NCBI RefSeq assembly: GCF_004345665.1
Contig: NZ_SLWR01000007.1
Span: 310,001 to 374,000, forward strand
Reading direction: 5' to 3'
DNA: 64,000 bases
Source of the DNA: Kribbella antiqua
GTDB taxonomy: Bacteria; Actinomycetota; Actinomycetes; Propionibacteriales; Kribbellaceae
In this document: positions 44,473-52,769 of the stretch, piece after piece
Position numbering within the stretch: position 1 is the stretch's first letter
Layout: every line of letters starts with the position of its first letter
The notes under the pieces: generated by a model
Database searches by the model: none
The model's input: only the letters and a program-made list of their open reading frames with translations
What the model was told of the DNA's origin: nothing
Program-made: the position numbers and the translations under genes

Positions 44473-45439
44473 AGGTGCGGGCGAGGCGGGCGCCGACCTC
44501 GGCGATCAGTGAAGCGATTTCGGGCGTCGCTTCCTCGACGGTGAAGTCGGCGCCCAGGGCAACGAGTGAGGCGACGTCCTGCACGATCAGGGAGGCGCGG
44601 TCGGCGCTGAAGCGGACCGTGCAGGCGTCCGGACCGTCCGGCTCGACGACACTGCCGAGAGGCAGTCGTCCCGGCACCTCGTCAGCCGGCAACGCCACCC
44701 TCAGCCGGACCGAATGCCGGTACTGCGCCAACGCGAACGATTCCTTCAAGTACGACGCGGGGTCGTCCCCCGGCAACTCGCGGGGTGTGAACCGATGCAG
44801 CGCGGGCGCGACCGCGGAGATCCGGTCGATGCGGAAGATCCGCCAATCGTCCCGGGACGGGTCGAAGGCCAGCAGATACCAGCGCCAGGTCAGGGAAAGC
44901 AACTGATGCGGTTCTACCCGGCGAGGAGTGTCCGTACCCCGCCGGCTGCGGTAGTCGAAGGCAACGATCTCGTGGTTCCGGCAGCATCGTGCGAGCGTCG
45001 CGAGGACGCCTGCATCGACCTGTGGAACGTCCGGCCGCGGGATCGCCTCCGCCGCTGATCCGACCGCCGCGAGCTGCGGCCGCAGTCGCGCGGGCAGCAC
45101 CTGTTCGAGCTTCGCCAGCGCACTCATCGAGCTCGCCGCGATCCCCGTGATCCCGCCACCGCTCGCGCCGACCAGACCGAGCGCGACCGCGATCGCCTCG
45201 TCGTCGTCGAGTTGTAACGGCGGCAGGTTGGTTCCGGAGCCCAATCGGTAGCCGCCCGCGGTCCCGGTCGTACCCGTCACGGGGTAGTCGAGTGAGCGCA
45301 GCCGGTCGACATCTCGCCGTACGGTCCGCTCTGTGACGCCGAGGCGCTCGGCCAGCTCGCGGCCGGACCAGTCGTTGCGGCTCTGCAGCAGCGACAGCAG
45401 CCGTAACAAGCGGCCGGGCATCTCGCGACGGGTGCTCAC
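44462..45439 (-). CDS. YafY-type HTH-WYL transcriptional regulator
   Basis: This 325-residue regulator has an N-terminal winged helix (RLLRLLSLLQSRNDWSG and LGVTERTVRRDVDRLRSL), a WYL domain with the WRWYLLAFDPSRDDWRIFRID segment, and a C-terminal extension. GTG 45439 follows CTGGAG; ATG 45421 is also possible. It diverges from an FAD oxidoreductase gene with a CGGACA-N5-TGTCCG repeat between them. A closely similar regulator is at 56768. Confidence 0.87.
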   Translation of the reverse strand: MSTRREMPGRLLRLLSLLQSRNDWSGRELAERLGVTERTVRRDVDRLRSLDYPVTGTTGTAGGYRLGSGTNLPPLQLDDDEAIAVALGLVGASGGGITGIAASSMSALAKLEQVLPARLRPQLAAVGSAAEAIPRPDVPQVDAGVLATLARCCRNHEIVAFDYRSRRGTDTPRRVEPHQLLSLTWRWYLLAFDPSRDDWRIFRIDRISAVAPALHRFTPRELPGDDPASYLKESFALAQYRHSVRLRVALPADEVPGRLPLGSVVEPDGPDACTVRFSADRASLIVQDVASLVALGADFTVEEATPEIASLIAEVGARLARTFTP

Positions 45440-45462
45440 AAACTCCAGGATGCCTTGCCTTG

Positions 45463-45479
45463 CGGACAAGGTGTGTCCG
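45463..45479. promoter_or_regulatory. Probable WYL-regulator operator
   Basis: CGGACA-AGGTG-TGTCCG is a perfect 6-bp inverted repeat with a five-base spacer between the divergent WYL regulator and FAD oxidoreductase genes. A related GGACA-N5-TGGCC lies before the second WYL regulator at 56730-56744. Confidence 0.55.
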
Positions 45480-45502
45480 GAAGGGCTCCTAACGTGGGTC
45501 GC

Positions 45503-46783
45503 ATGATGCTGACGAAGGAAACCCCCGGATACGACGAGGCACGACTCGGCTTCCAGCGACTGGACCCGCACCGGCCCTCGACGATCTTCGCGGTCACCAG
45601 TGCCGAGGAGGTGCAGGAGGCGGTCGCGTACGCCGTGGTGCACGACCTGCGGGTGGCGGTCCAAGCCTCCGGGCACGGACTTACGAAAGGTATCGAAGGC
45701 GGCGTGCTGATCACGACCGGCCGGTTCAACGGAGTCACGGTCGACGCGGAGAGGAAGACGGCTTGGATCGAGGCCGGGGCGACGTGGCAGCAGGTGATCG
45801 ACGCGACCGCGCCGTACGGACTCGCGCCGCTGTCCGGCAGCTTCCCCGGCGTCGGCGCGATCTCCTACACGCTCGGCGGCGGGACCGGTCTGATGGCCCG
45901 GCGGTACGGCTTCGCGGCCGACCATGTCCGGCGGATCGAGGTCGTCACGCCGGATGGCGTACGGCGGAACGCGGAGGACGACCCTGAGCTGTTCTGGGCG
46001 CTCCGCGGTGGTGGCGGCAACTTCGGCGTGGTCACCGGAATCGAGGTCGACCTGTTCGACGTACCGACCGTGTACGGCGGCAGCCTGTACTTCGACTTCG
46101 ACGCGAACCCGACGGCGCTGGAGGTCTGGCGCGAGTGGACCCGGACCGTGCCTGACGAGGTCACGTCGGCGGTCGCGCTGGTCCCGATGCCGGACATCCC
46201 GCCGGTTCCCGAGCCGTTGCGAGGGAAGTACATCGCACAGGTACAGGTCGTGGTCCTGGGCAACGATGGCGAGGGATCGATCAAACCGCTGCGGGCGATC
46301 GGTGAGCCCGTGCTCGACACGATTCGTGAGTTGCCGTACACCCAATCGGGCGAGATCTTTGCCGAACCGGTGCGGCCGGACCCGTACCGCTCGCGCAACG
46401 TCTTGCTCAGCGAGCTCGACCCCGGCGCGCTGGCGACCCTGCCGAAGCTGGCCGGTCCAGGTGCGTCGGCAATGTGCGTGATCGGCATCCGGCACCTCGG
46501 CGGGGCGCTCAGCCGAGACGCTGACAACGCCGTTGGCCACCGTGATGCGGCGTACTCACTGACTGTTCTGTCGCCAGGTGAGCAGGACACCAGCGGGCTG
46601 CACCGGCGTGTCCTTGAGCCGTGGGCGGGGTCAGTGATCGGCCGGTCGCTGAACTTCAGCTTCGGGCCGCTGACCCCGGACGAGGCCCGTGAGGCCTTCG
46701 ACCCGGCCGACTACGAGCGGCTCACCGAGCTCCGGAAGCGGTACGACCCGAACCAGCGGCTGGCTCCGAACCACCAGATCTGA
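45503..46783 (+). CDS. FAD-dependent oxidoreductase of the berberine-bridge-like (PCMH) family
   Basis: This 426-residue enzyme has an N-terminal FAD-binding PCMH domain. VAVQASGHGLTKG near residue 60 holds the histidine usually bonded to FAD, and GVGAISYTLGGGTGLMARRYG is near 118. The C-terminal BBE-type tail is YDPNQRLAPNHQI. The second covalent cysteine site is not seen. It oxidises an unknown alcohol or sugar. It is probably controlled by the divergent WYL regulator. Confidence 0.88.
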   Translation: MMLTKETPGYDEARLGFQRLDPHRPSTIFAVTSAEEVQEAVAYAVVHDLRVAVQASGHGLTKGIEGGVLITTGRFNGVTVDAERKTAWIEAGATWQQVIDATAPYGLAPLSGSFPGVGAISYTLGGGTGLMARRYGFAADHVRRIEVVTPDGVRRNAEDDPELFWALRGGGGNFGVVTGIEVDLFDVPTVYGGSLYFDFDANPTALEVWREWTRTVPDEVTSAVALVPMPDIPPVPEPLRGKYIAQVQVVVLGNDGEGSIKPLRAIGEPVLDTIRELPYTQSGEIFAEPVRPDPYRSRNVLLSELDPGALATLPKLAGPGASAMCVIGIRHLGGALSRDADNAVGHRDAAYSLTVLSPGEQDTSGLHRRVLEPWAGSVIGRSLNFSFGPLTPDEAREAFDPADYERLTELRKRYDPNQRLAPNHQI

Positions 46784-47179
46784 TCAGAGCGCCGCCGTCA
46801 CATCGATCTCGACCAGCTGCTTCGGGAACCCGAGCTGCGCGACGCCGAGAAGGGTGCTGGCCGTGGTGAAGGCAGGAGCGAGAGGTGAGGCGTTGAGCTG
46901 AGCCCAGACCGCGGAGAGCTCTTCGCGGACCGGGCTCGCGACGTAGATGACCGTGCGTACGACGTCGTCCGGGGTGGCGCCGGCGGCGTCGAGGGCGATC
47001 AGGATGTTGCGGATCACCTGCTCGGTCTGACCTTCCAGTCCTCCCTCGGCCAGCTCACCCGATGGTTGCAGTGGGCATTGACCGGCGAGATAGACCATCG
47101 TGTCTGCTTGGACCTTGGTCACGTGGTGGTAGCCCGGGGTTGCGTGCAGCCCGTCGGGATTGGTGCGCTCGATCGTCAC
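46784..47179 (-). CDS. RidA/YjgF-like protein
   Basis: This is a 131-residue RidA-family protein with the trimer-forming fold. Typical segments are YLAGQCPLQPSGEL, a QTEQVIRNILIALDAAGA helix and the C-terminal VEIDVTAAL. RidA proteins hydrolyse reactive enamines/imines. The arginine of the usual substrate motif appears as VREELS context, so activity is uncertain. GTG 47179 overlaps the TGA of a short phosphatase remnant upstream. Confidence 0.8.
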   Translation of the reverse strand: MTIERTNPDGLHATPGYHHVTKVQADTMVYLAGQCPLQPSGELAEGGLEGQTEQVIRNILIALDAAGATPDDVVRTVIYVASPVREELSAVWAQLNASPLAPAFTTASTLLGVAQLGFPKQLVEIDVTAAL

Positions 47180-47334
47180 CTGGTCGAGCAAACGCCACGT
47201 CGTGGGCCGTGGTCAACGGGATATTCGGCGGACGAATCGACCTGCCGGCGGCCGTTGCGCAGACCGCGTCCGCGCACCAGCCGGCCCGACGGCAGGACCA
47301 TCACACCAGGTGCATCCGGATCCCACGTCGCCAC
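47176..47334 (-). pseudogene. N-terminal remnant of a probable protein phosphatase-like gene
   Basis: A 52-codon frame starts with GTG four bases after the ABC ATPase stop. Its first part, MATWDPDAPGVMVLPSGRLV then RGRGLR, resembles the start of actinobacterial tyrosine-phosphatase-like proteins from memory. The rest is unlike any protein, and the frame ends inside the RidA start (GTGA). A deletion that removed the body of the gene would explain this. The identification is tentative. Confidence 0.35.
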
Positions 47335-47338
47335 CCGG

Positions 47339-48412
47339 TCAGCCTAGGCGCTCCTCGGTGGAGCTGGAGAACAGGTGCAGCTTGTCGGGGTTCGGCGCGA
47401 GGTGCACGACAGCGCCCTTCTCGTTGTGCAGCCGCGTGCCGATCCGCGCGATGACCTGCTGATTCGTCGTGTGCTCCGCGGTCCCGTACAGGAACGCGTC
47501 CGCGCCGAGCTCCTCGATCACCGCCACCTTCACCGGCAGCCCTTCGTCGGCGAGATCGAACGCCTCCGGACGGATCCCCAGGAAGAGGGTCTTGTCGTCC
47601 CCGGCCTTCGCCAGCAGCTTGCGCTCGATCGGTACGACGTAATCGCCGATCTTCGCGCCGCCGTCGGTGATCTCCGCCTCGATCAGGTTCATCGCCGGCG
47701 AACCGATGAAGCCGGCAACGAACAGGTTCTTCGGCCGGTCGTACAGGTTCAGCGGGGTGTCCACCTGCTGCAGGACGCCATCCCGCAGCACGGCGACGCG
47801 ATCGCCCATCGTCATCGCCTCGACCTGGTCGTGGGTGACATAGACGGTGGTGACGCCGAGCCGATGCTGCAGCTCAGCGATCTGCGTCCGTGTCTGGACC
47901 CGCAGCTTGGCGTCGAGGTTGGACAGCGGCTCGTCCATCAGGAAGACCTGCGGATTCCGTACGATCGCGCGGCCCATCGCGACCCGCTGACGCTGACCAC
48001 CGGACAGCGCCTTCGGCTTGCGCTCCAGATACTCCTCCAGGCCCAGCAGTTTCGCCGCGTCGGCGACTCGCTTGGCCCGCTCGTCCTTGTGCAGACCCTG
48101 CATCTTGAGCGCGAAGCCCATGTTGTCCGCGACCGTCATATGCGGGTACAGCGCGTAGTTCTGGAACACCATCGCGATGTCGCGCTCCTTCGGCGGGGCG
48201 TTGGTGACGTCGCGGTCGCCGATGTAGATGGAACCGTCGTTGACTTCCTCGAGCCCGGCCAGCATCCGCAGCGCGGTCGACTTCCCCGACCCCGACGGCC
48301 CGACCAGCACCATGAACTCGCCGTCCTGGATGTCCAGATCCAGCTTGTCGACCGCGGGGGTGTCGGTGCCCGGGTAGACCCGGCTGGCTCCCTTGAACGA
48401 GACAGTTGCCAT
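47339..48412 (-). CDS. Sugar ABC transporter ATP-binding protein (MsiK/MalK/UgpC type)
   Basis: This 357-residue ATPase has Walker A GPSGSGKST (about residues 39-47), a Q-loop, the LSGGQRQR signature, Walker B VFLMDEPLSN and the H-loop THDQ. The C-terminal OB-like regulatory domain is typical of MalK-type proteins. No permease or binding protein is nearby. Like Streptomyces MsiK, it may serve several sugar importers. A 14-bp palindrome lies 95 bases upstream of its start. Confidence 0.9.
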   Translation of the reverse strand: MATVSFKGASRVYPGTDTPAVDKLDLDIQDGEFMVLVGPSGSGKSTALRMLAGLEEVNDGSIYIGDRDVTNAPPKERDIAMVFQNYALYPHMTVADNMGFALKMQGLHKDERAKRVADAAKLLGLEEYLERKPKALSGGQRQRVAMGRAIVRNPQVFLMDEPLSNLDAKLRVQTRTQIAELQHRLGVTTVYVTHDQVEAMTMGDRVAVLRDGVLQQVDTPLNLYDRPKNLFVAGFIGSPAMNLIEAEITDGGAKIGDYVVPIERKLLAKAGDDKTLFLGIRPEAFDLADEGLPVKVAVIEELGADAFLYGTAEHTTNQQVIARIGTRLHNEKGAVVHLAPNPDKLHLFSSSTEERLG

Positions 48413-48506
48413 GTCGCGCTTCTTTCCTCGCCGGCAGGAACGTGCCGGACGATCCGTCGCAAGGGCGCCCATGTCTTGGGCGTCTACAACGATGGTAGGT
48501 CGGTCT

Positions 48507-48520
48507 GTTGATGCATCAAC
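48507..48520. promoter_or_regulatory. 14-bp perfect palindrome upstream of the sugar ABC ATPase gene
   Basis: GTTGATGCATCAAC is fully symmetric. It lies between the ABC ATPase gene (start 48412) and the end of the LysR gene. It resembles binding sites of MarR/GntR-size dimers. No such regulator is adjacent. Confidence 0.5.
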
Positions 48521-48578
48521 TAAACCCGCTCGTGGTGCTGATCACCTTGTTTGCCGGGGTTTTTCGAGCTACGTCGTA

Positions 48579-49481
48579 CTAGAAGTAGAGGCCGTCGGGG
48601 CGGACCGAGTCGGCCATCAGGTCGAGGAGGGCGCTCGCGGCGCGGCTCGGCGGGCGGCCGCTGGGCGTGACCACCGACAGCGTCCAACTCAGGTCTTCGC
48701 CGGTGATCGGCAGCTGAACGACCCCGGGTGCCTTGGCCGGTTCCAGTTCCGGTACGACGGCGACGCCGAGCCCGGCACGGACGTAGTCGGGGATCGTGGT
48801 CAGCTCCGGCACCTCGACCTGGACCCGCCGCGGAACCCCGAGGTTGTCGAACGCCCGATCCACCATGCTCCGGTTGCCGAACCCGCGCGGCATGTCGACG
48901 AACGGCTCGCCCGCCAGCTGCTTCAGCCGTACGGCGGGACGCGCCGCGAGCGGATGCGACGACGGCAGCAGTACGACGAACGGCACGGTCGCGATGTCGC
49001 GAATCTCCAGCCCATGCAGCTCCGACCTGGCGAGGCCTACCAGTGCGACATCCAGCCGACCGTGGCGTACGTCGTCCGCCAGGCCGCTCGACCCGGTCGG
49101 CGACGTCGCCACGTGTACGTCGACCAGCGGGTACTTCTGGTGGAACGCGCCGAGCAGCTCAGCGAGGTTCACCAGACTGAGCCGGGCGAGTGTGCCGATG
49201 CGGACGCTGCCGCGGAGTCCGATGGACGCCTCCTCGACCGTGGCCCGGGCCCGATCCAGCGCCTCGAGCGCGGCCTTTGCCTCAGGCAACAAAGCCTGCC
49301 CGGCCGCGGACAACGTGACGCGTCGCGTCGAGCGGTCGAACAGCGTCGTCTTCAGGTCCGCCTCGAGCGCCCGTACGGCGGCCGACACGGTCGACTGGAC
49401 GGTGAACAGCCGCTGCGCCGCGCGGGTGAAGCTCAGCTCCTCCGCGACGGCGACGAAGTACTCGAGTTGCCGGCTGTCCAT
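48579..49481 (-). CDS. LysR family transcriptional regulator
   Basis: This is a full 300-residue LysR protein. The N-terminal helix-turn-helix is MDSRQLEYFVAVAEELSFTR with LFTVQSTVSAAVRALE. The substrate-binding domain covers about residues 90-295. It diverges from an MFS transporter gene, and a TTATCGT-N5-ACGATAA repeat lies nine bases before its start. It probably controls the transporter and itself. Confidence 0.9.
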   Translation of the reverse strand: MDSRQLEYFVAVAEELSFTRAAQRLFTVQSTVSAAVRALEADLKTTLFDRSTRRVTLSAAGQALLPEAKAALEALDRARATVEEASIGLRGSVRIGTLARLSLVNLAELLGAFHQKYPLVDVHVATSPTGSSGLADDVRHGRLDVALVGLARSELHGLEIRDIATVPFVVLLPSSHPLAARPAVRLKQLAGEPFVDMPRGFGNRSMVDRAFDNLGVPRRVQVEVPELTTIPDYVRAGLGVAVVPELEPAKAPGVVQLPITGEDLSWTLSVVTPSGRPPSRAASALLDLMADSVRPDGLYF

Positions 49482-49489
49482 GAGGTCAA

Positions 49490-49508
49490 TTATCGTGAAT
49501 GACGATAA
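49490..49508. promoter_or_regulatory. Probable LysR operator
   Basis: TTATCGT-GAATG-ACGATAA is a perfect 7-bp inverted repeat containing a T-N11-A core. It lies between the divergent lysR and MFS genes, close to the lysR start. Confidence 0.65.
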
Positions 49509-49563
49509 GACCGTGCAAGAAGTTTCGTTGGACTCGATAGATCCGGCGAGTCACTCTGGAGAC

Positions 49564-50793
49564 ATGTCCACGATGACCAGTTCGCGCCCGCTCGAGTCGA
49601 AGCGGGTCCGCTTCGCCCACGGTCCGGGCTTCTGGGTGATCGCCGCCGCCTTCCTGACCACGATGGCGTTCTCCACCGTCCCGACGCCGCTCTATGCCAT
49701 TTACCAGCACCGTGACGGCTTCCCGACGTACGTCATCACCGTCATCTTCGCCAGCTACGCGGTCGGCGTGATGGCCAGTCTCTACCTCGCCGGTCACGTC
49801 AGCGACTGGCTCGGCCGCCGCCGGATCGCGCTGCTCGCCGTACTCGCGGAGGCGCTGTCCGCGGCTATCTTCCTGTTTTGGCAGGACGTGCCTGGGCTGC
49901 TGGTCGCGCGGTTCATCTGTGGGGTCGGTGTCGGTGTACTCACGGCGACCGCGACGGCGCATCTGTCCGAGCTGCGGCAGGTCGCGCGGCCGGAGGAGGA
50001 CCCGAGCCGGTCGGCGCTCATCTCGAGCATGGTGAACCTCGGCGGGCTGGCCGTCGGTCCGCTCGTGGGTGGGGTCCTCGCGCAGTACGTGTCGTCGCCG
50101 CTCGAGCGCCCGTACGAGGTCTTCCTTGTGCTGCTTCTGCTCAGCGCGCTCGGGGTCGCGTTGGTGCCGGAGACTGTGGAGCGGCTCGAGGAGCGTCCGG
50201 CGTACCGGCCACAGCGGGTCGCGCTGCCGTCGGCCGCGAAGCCGCTGTTCTTCGCCTCGGCCATGGGCGCCTTTGCGGCCTTTGCGATCCTCGGGCTGTT
50301 CACCTCGCTGGCGCCGACGTTCCTGTCCGGGACGTTGCACCAGACCTCGCGTCTGCTCGCGGGCGTGGTGACGTTCGCCGTCTTCATCGCCAGCGCCGGC
50401 AGCCAAGTCGTCTTCGTCCGGCTGGCCCGGCAACTCCAGCTCCGCATCGGCCTCGTCGCGATGAGCGTCGGCCTGATCGCCGTCGCCACCGGCGGCCTCC
50501 TCCCCAGCCTCTGGCTCTTCGTCGCCGGCGGCATCATCGCCGGCGCGGGCGTGGGCCTCGTCTTCCGCGGCGCCGTAGCCACCGCCGCGTCCCTCGCCGA
50601 CCCCACCTCCCGCGGCGAAGTCCTAGCCGCGCTCTTCCTCATCGCCTACGCCGGCCTAGCCATCCCCGTCCTGGCAATCGGCCTAGGCATAGCCCTACTC
50701 CCCGCCCAGGTCGCCCTCCTCATCTTCTCCGCCCTGATCCTCGCCCTCGTAAACACCGCCGTCCTCCGCATGCTCACCGCCCACCGCAACTAA
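49564..50793 (+). CDS. MFS transporter
   Basis: This 409-residue protein has twelve membrane helices. The motif DWLGRRR (loop 2-3) is the MFS signature, and RFICGVGVGVLTATATAHLSEL fits the fourth to fifth helix. It is probably a drug/metabolite efflux pump regulated by the divergent LysR protein. The last third uses CTA, GTA and AGC codons more than the rest. A 15-bp inverted repeat lies 83 bases downstream. Confidence 0.85.
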   Translation: MSTMTSSRPLESKRVRFAHGPGFWVIAAAFLTTMAFSTVPTPLYAIYQHRDGFPTYVITVIFASYAVGVMASLYLAGHVSDWLGRRRIALLAVLAEALSAAIFLFWQDVPGLLVARFICGVGVGVLTATATAHLSELRQVARPEEDPSRSALISSMVNLGGLAVGPLVGGVLAQYVSSPLERPYEVFLVLLLLSALGVALVPETVERLEERPAYRPQRVALPSAAKPLFFASAMGAFAAFAILGLFTSLAPTFLSGTLHQTSRLLAGVVTFAVFIASAGSQVVFVRLARQLQLRIGLVAMSVGLIAVATGGLLPSLWLFVAGGIIAGAGVGLVFRGAVATAASLADPTSRGEVLAALFLIAYAGLAIPVLAIGLGIALLPAQVALLIFSALILALVNTAVLRMLTAHRN

Positions 50794-50875
50794 CCACGGT
50801 CGCCCGCCGGCCAACGCCGGAGCACAGACACACCATCCGGCGGCAGACCCAAGGTCGAGGGCAAGTAACTCGGCC

Positions 50876-50920
50876 TTTGCGGAACATAGTCGGCGCTGAG
50901 CGCAAACTATGTTCCGCAAA
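50876..50920. repeat. Perfect 15-bp inverted repeat downstream of the MFS gene
   Basis: TTTGCGGAACATAGT (50876-50890) and ACTATGTTCCGCAAA (50906-50920) flank a 15-base centre that contains GCGC-TGA-GCGC. It lies in a 291-base gap without an intact gene. It could be a terminator (no T-run), a strong operator or the end of a decayed element. Confidence 0.6.
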
Positions 50921-51075
50921 CCGGCGGATGTGACCGTACAGTCGGATGGTGGTACGACGGCGGGGAGCGCTGGCTCGACTTCAGCGTCGACGCGTACGCG
51001 TCGACACTTCTCACGCTGCAAACCCCGGTGACGTTCACCAAGAGCCGCTTCTGGCTCCGTGCCGGGAAACCTTAG
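50890..51075 (+). pseudogene. Orphan open fragment, possible C-terminal gene remnant
   Basis: A 61-codon frame without a start codon runs from a TAG at 50887 to TAG at 51073. Its second half, WWYDGGERWLDFSVDAYA and VTFTKSRFWLRAGKP, looks protein-like, while the first part overlaps the inverted repeat. No family is recognised, and it may be chance. Confidence 0.25.
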
Positions 51076-51084
51076 GATGCGCGC

Positions 51085-51786
51085 ATGGGTGTGAGTGTGG
51101 TGGTTGGGGAGCAGGAGGCTTATCTCGCGCGGGTCGGGCGGGCGGGGATGTTGTTGTTGCCGATGATCACCGGGATCGGCGAGCAGGTGCGGGCGTGGGC
51201 TGATGAGCTGGCGGGGGAGGAAGGGATCACCGCGCTGGTGTGGGATCCGTTCAAGGGCCGCAGTACGGACAACTCGAGCCGGGAAGAGCTCAGCGCGCTG
51301 CTGCAGCAGATGGATGACGACGCCGCGCTCGCCGAGCAGTCGCAGTTGCTGGACTACCTGTTCACCGAGCTCGGATGCACGAAGGCCGGGGTGATCGGGT
51401 GGTGCCTCGGCGGCCGGTTCGCTTTGTTGCTGTCGGCAAGAGATCACCGAGTCGCGAACGCGATCGCCTTCCACCCGACGGTCCCGTCGGAGCTGGCGCC
51501 ACATCATTCGTACGACGCGATCGCCGAGGCCGCGGCGATCACGGCGCCGGTGCTGGTGAGCTACCCGAGTGCCGACACGCTCGTGTCCAACGCCGACTTC
51601 CAGGCGTTGGAAACCGCCTTGCAGACAAGGGCGAGCGGCGCGACCTTCACGCAGTACTTCCCCGGCGCGGAGCACGGCTTCTCCGACAAAGGCCGCCACG
51701 ACAAGGCGGTCAACGCCGATGCGTTCCGTCTCGCCTGGCCGCAGGCTCTGGCGCTGATAAAGGCGACGACCGGCGATGCGCGGTAG
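51085..51786 (+). CDS. Dienelactone hydrolase family protein
   Basis: This 233-residue alpha/beta hydrolase has the nucleophile elbow GWCLGG (Cys near residue 110), as in dienelactone hydrolases, and the catalytic histidine in GAEHGFSD near 199. It should cleave a cyclic ester or similar; the substrate is unknown. Its last 77 bases overlap the opposing AraC gene. It stands next to a 15-bp inverted repeat. Confidence 0.87.
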   Translation: MGVSVVVGEQEAYLARVGRAGMLLLPMITGIGEQVRAWADELAGEEGITALVWDPFKGRSTDNSSREELSALLQQMDDDAALAEQSQLLDYLFTELGCTKAGVIGWCLGGRFALLLSARDHRVANAIAFHPTVPSELAPHHSYDAIAEAAAITAPVLVSYPSADTLVSNADFQALETALQTRASGATFTQYFPGAEHGFSDKGRHDKAVNADAFRLAWPQALALIKATTGDAR

Positions 51787-52714
51787 GCGTCGTACCGCGG
51801 ACGCGTTTGAAGGCGACGCTCAGGGCGAAAGCGTTCGCATAACCGACCTGCCGGGCAACCGTCTCGACCGTGGAGTTGGTCGACCGCAGCAGGTCCGCAG
51901 CCAGGGCAAGACGCCAGCCGGTGAGGTACGTCATCGGCGCCTCGCCGACCAAAGAAGTAAACCGCCGTGCCAAGCTCGCCCGTGACACCCCGACCCGGTC
52001 AGCGAGCTCGACGACGCTCCACGGATGTGCCGGGTTGTCGTGCAACATCCGCAAAGCCACGCCGGCCACGGGATCGCTCTGCGCCTGGTACCACCCCGGC
52101 GCCTGCGACTCCGGCCGCGCAAACCAAGCCCGCAGTGTCGTGATCAACGCAAGATCGAGCCACCGATCAAGCACACTCTGCTGACCGGGAGCATCCCGCT
52201 GAATCTCGTCGATGACCATGTCCATCACGGTCCCGGCCACATCGGCCGCCGGTACGACGAGCACCGAAGGCAGCGCGGTGAGCAACCGCCGGCTGACGTC
52301 GCCGGCCAGCTGATAGGAGCCGCTGGCAACCATTGCCGCGCCTTCGACGCGGCCGCCCCAGGTGCGAACTCCGAGCCGGGCGCTGTAGTCGACAGGGGCC
52401 CCAGGCAACGGTTCACACACACCACCCGGATGGATCCGCAGCTGGGCCGCGGTGTCCAGCGCATCCCCCACGACGTACGGCGAGGGGCCGGTGAACACGG
52501 CCACGTCGCCCGGCGACATGAGCATCGGGTCGATGCCATCGCGTCGTACCCAGGCCGAACCGCGGACCATGGTGGCGAGCGAGAGCGCCGCCTCGTCGAC
52601 GATCTCCAGCGCCCACGGCGGATCCATGATCGTCAGGTTGAACACGCCGCCGCGCGCACGGGTCCCGGCCAGCAGATCATCGAGCACGTCCATGCCCTTG
52701 AGTGTCTCAGACAT
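51710..52714 (-). CDS. AraC family transcriptional regulator
   Basis: The 334-residue protein has an N-terminal cupin-like AraC ligand domain. The C-terminal double helix-turn-helix includes ELADRVGVSRASLARRF, PMTYLTGWRLALAADLL and ARQVGYANAFALSVAFKR. It diverges from the NAD(P)-binding protein gene at 52770, with TCACCC-N5-GGGTGA between. The 3' part overlaps the hydrolase gene by 77 bases, which is long for a convergent pair. Confidence 0.88.
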   Translation of the reverse strand: MSETLKGMDVLDDLLAGTRARGGVFNLTIMDPPWALEIVDEAALSLATMVRGSAWVRRDGIDPMLMSPGDVAVFTGPSPYVVGDALDTAAQLRIHPGGVCEPLPGAPVDYSARLGVRTWGGRVEGAAMVASGSYQLAGDVSRRLLTALPSVLVVPAADVAGTVMDMVIDEIQRDAPGQQSVLDRWLDLALITTLRAWFARPESQAPGWYQAQSDPVAGVALRMLHDNPAHPWSVVELADRVGVSRASLARRFTSLVGEAPMTYLTGWRLALAADLLRSTNSTVETVARQVGYANAFALSVAFKRVRGTTPTAHRRSSPLSAPEPAARRDGTHRR

Positions 52715-52743
52715 CAAACCAAGCCGTACAGCCATGGTTCGTC

Positions 52744-52760
52744 TCACCCAACCAGGGTGA
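52744..52760. promoter_or_regulatory. Inverted repeat before the NmrA-like gene
   Basis: TCACCC-AACCA-GGGTGA lies nine bases before the ATG at 52770, in the 55-base region shared with the AraC gene. It could be a regulator site or a leader hairpin covering the ribosome binding site. Confidence 0.4.
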
Positions 52761-52769
52761 ACTCAAGCC

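Noticed and set aside
45440..46540. Long in-frame extension upstream of the WYL regulator, giving a 692-residue protein
   Set aside because: It runs antisense through the FAD oxidoreductase gene; the family starts at the winged helix near 45439.
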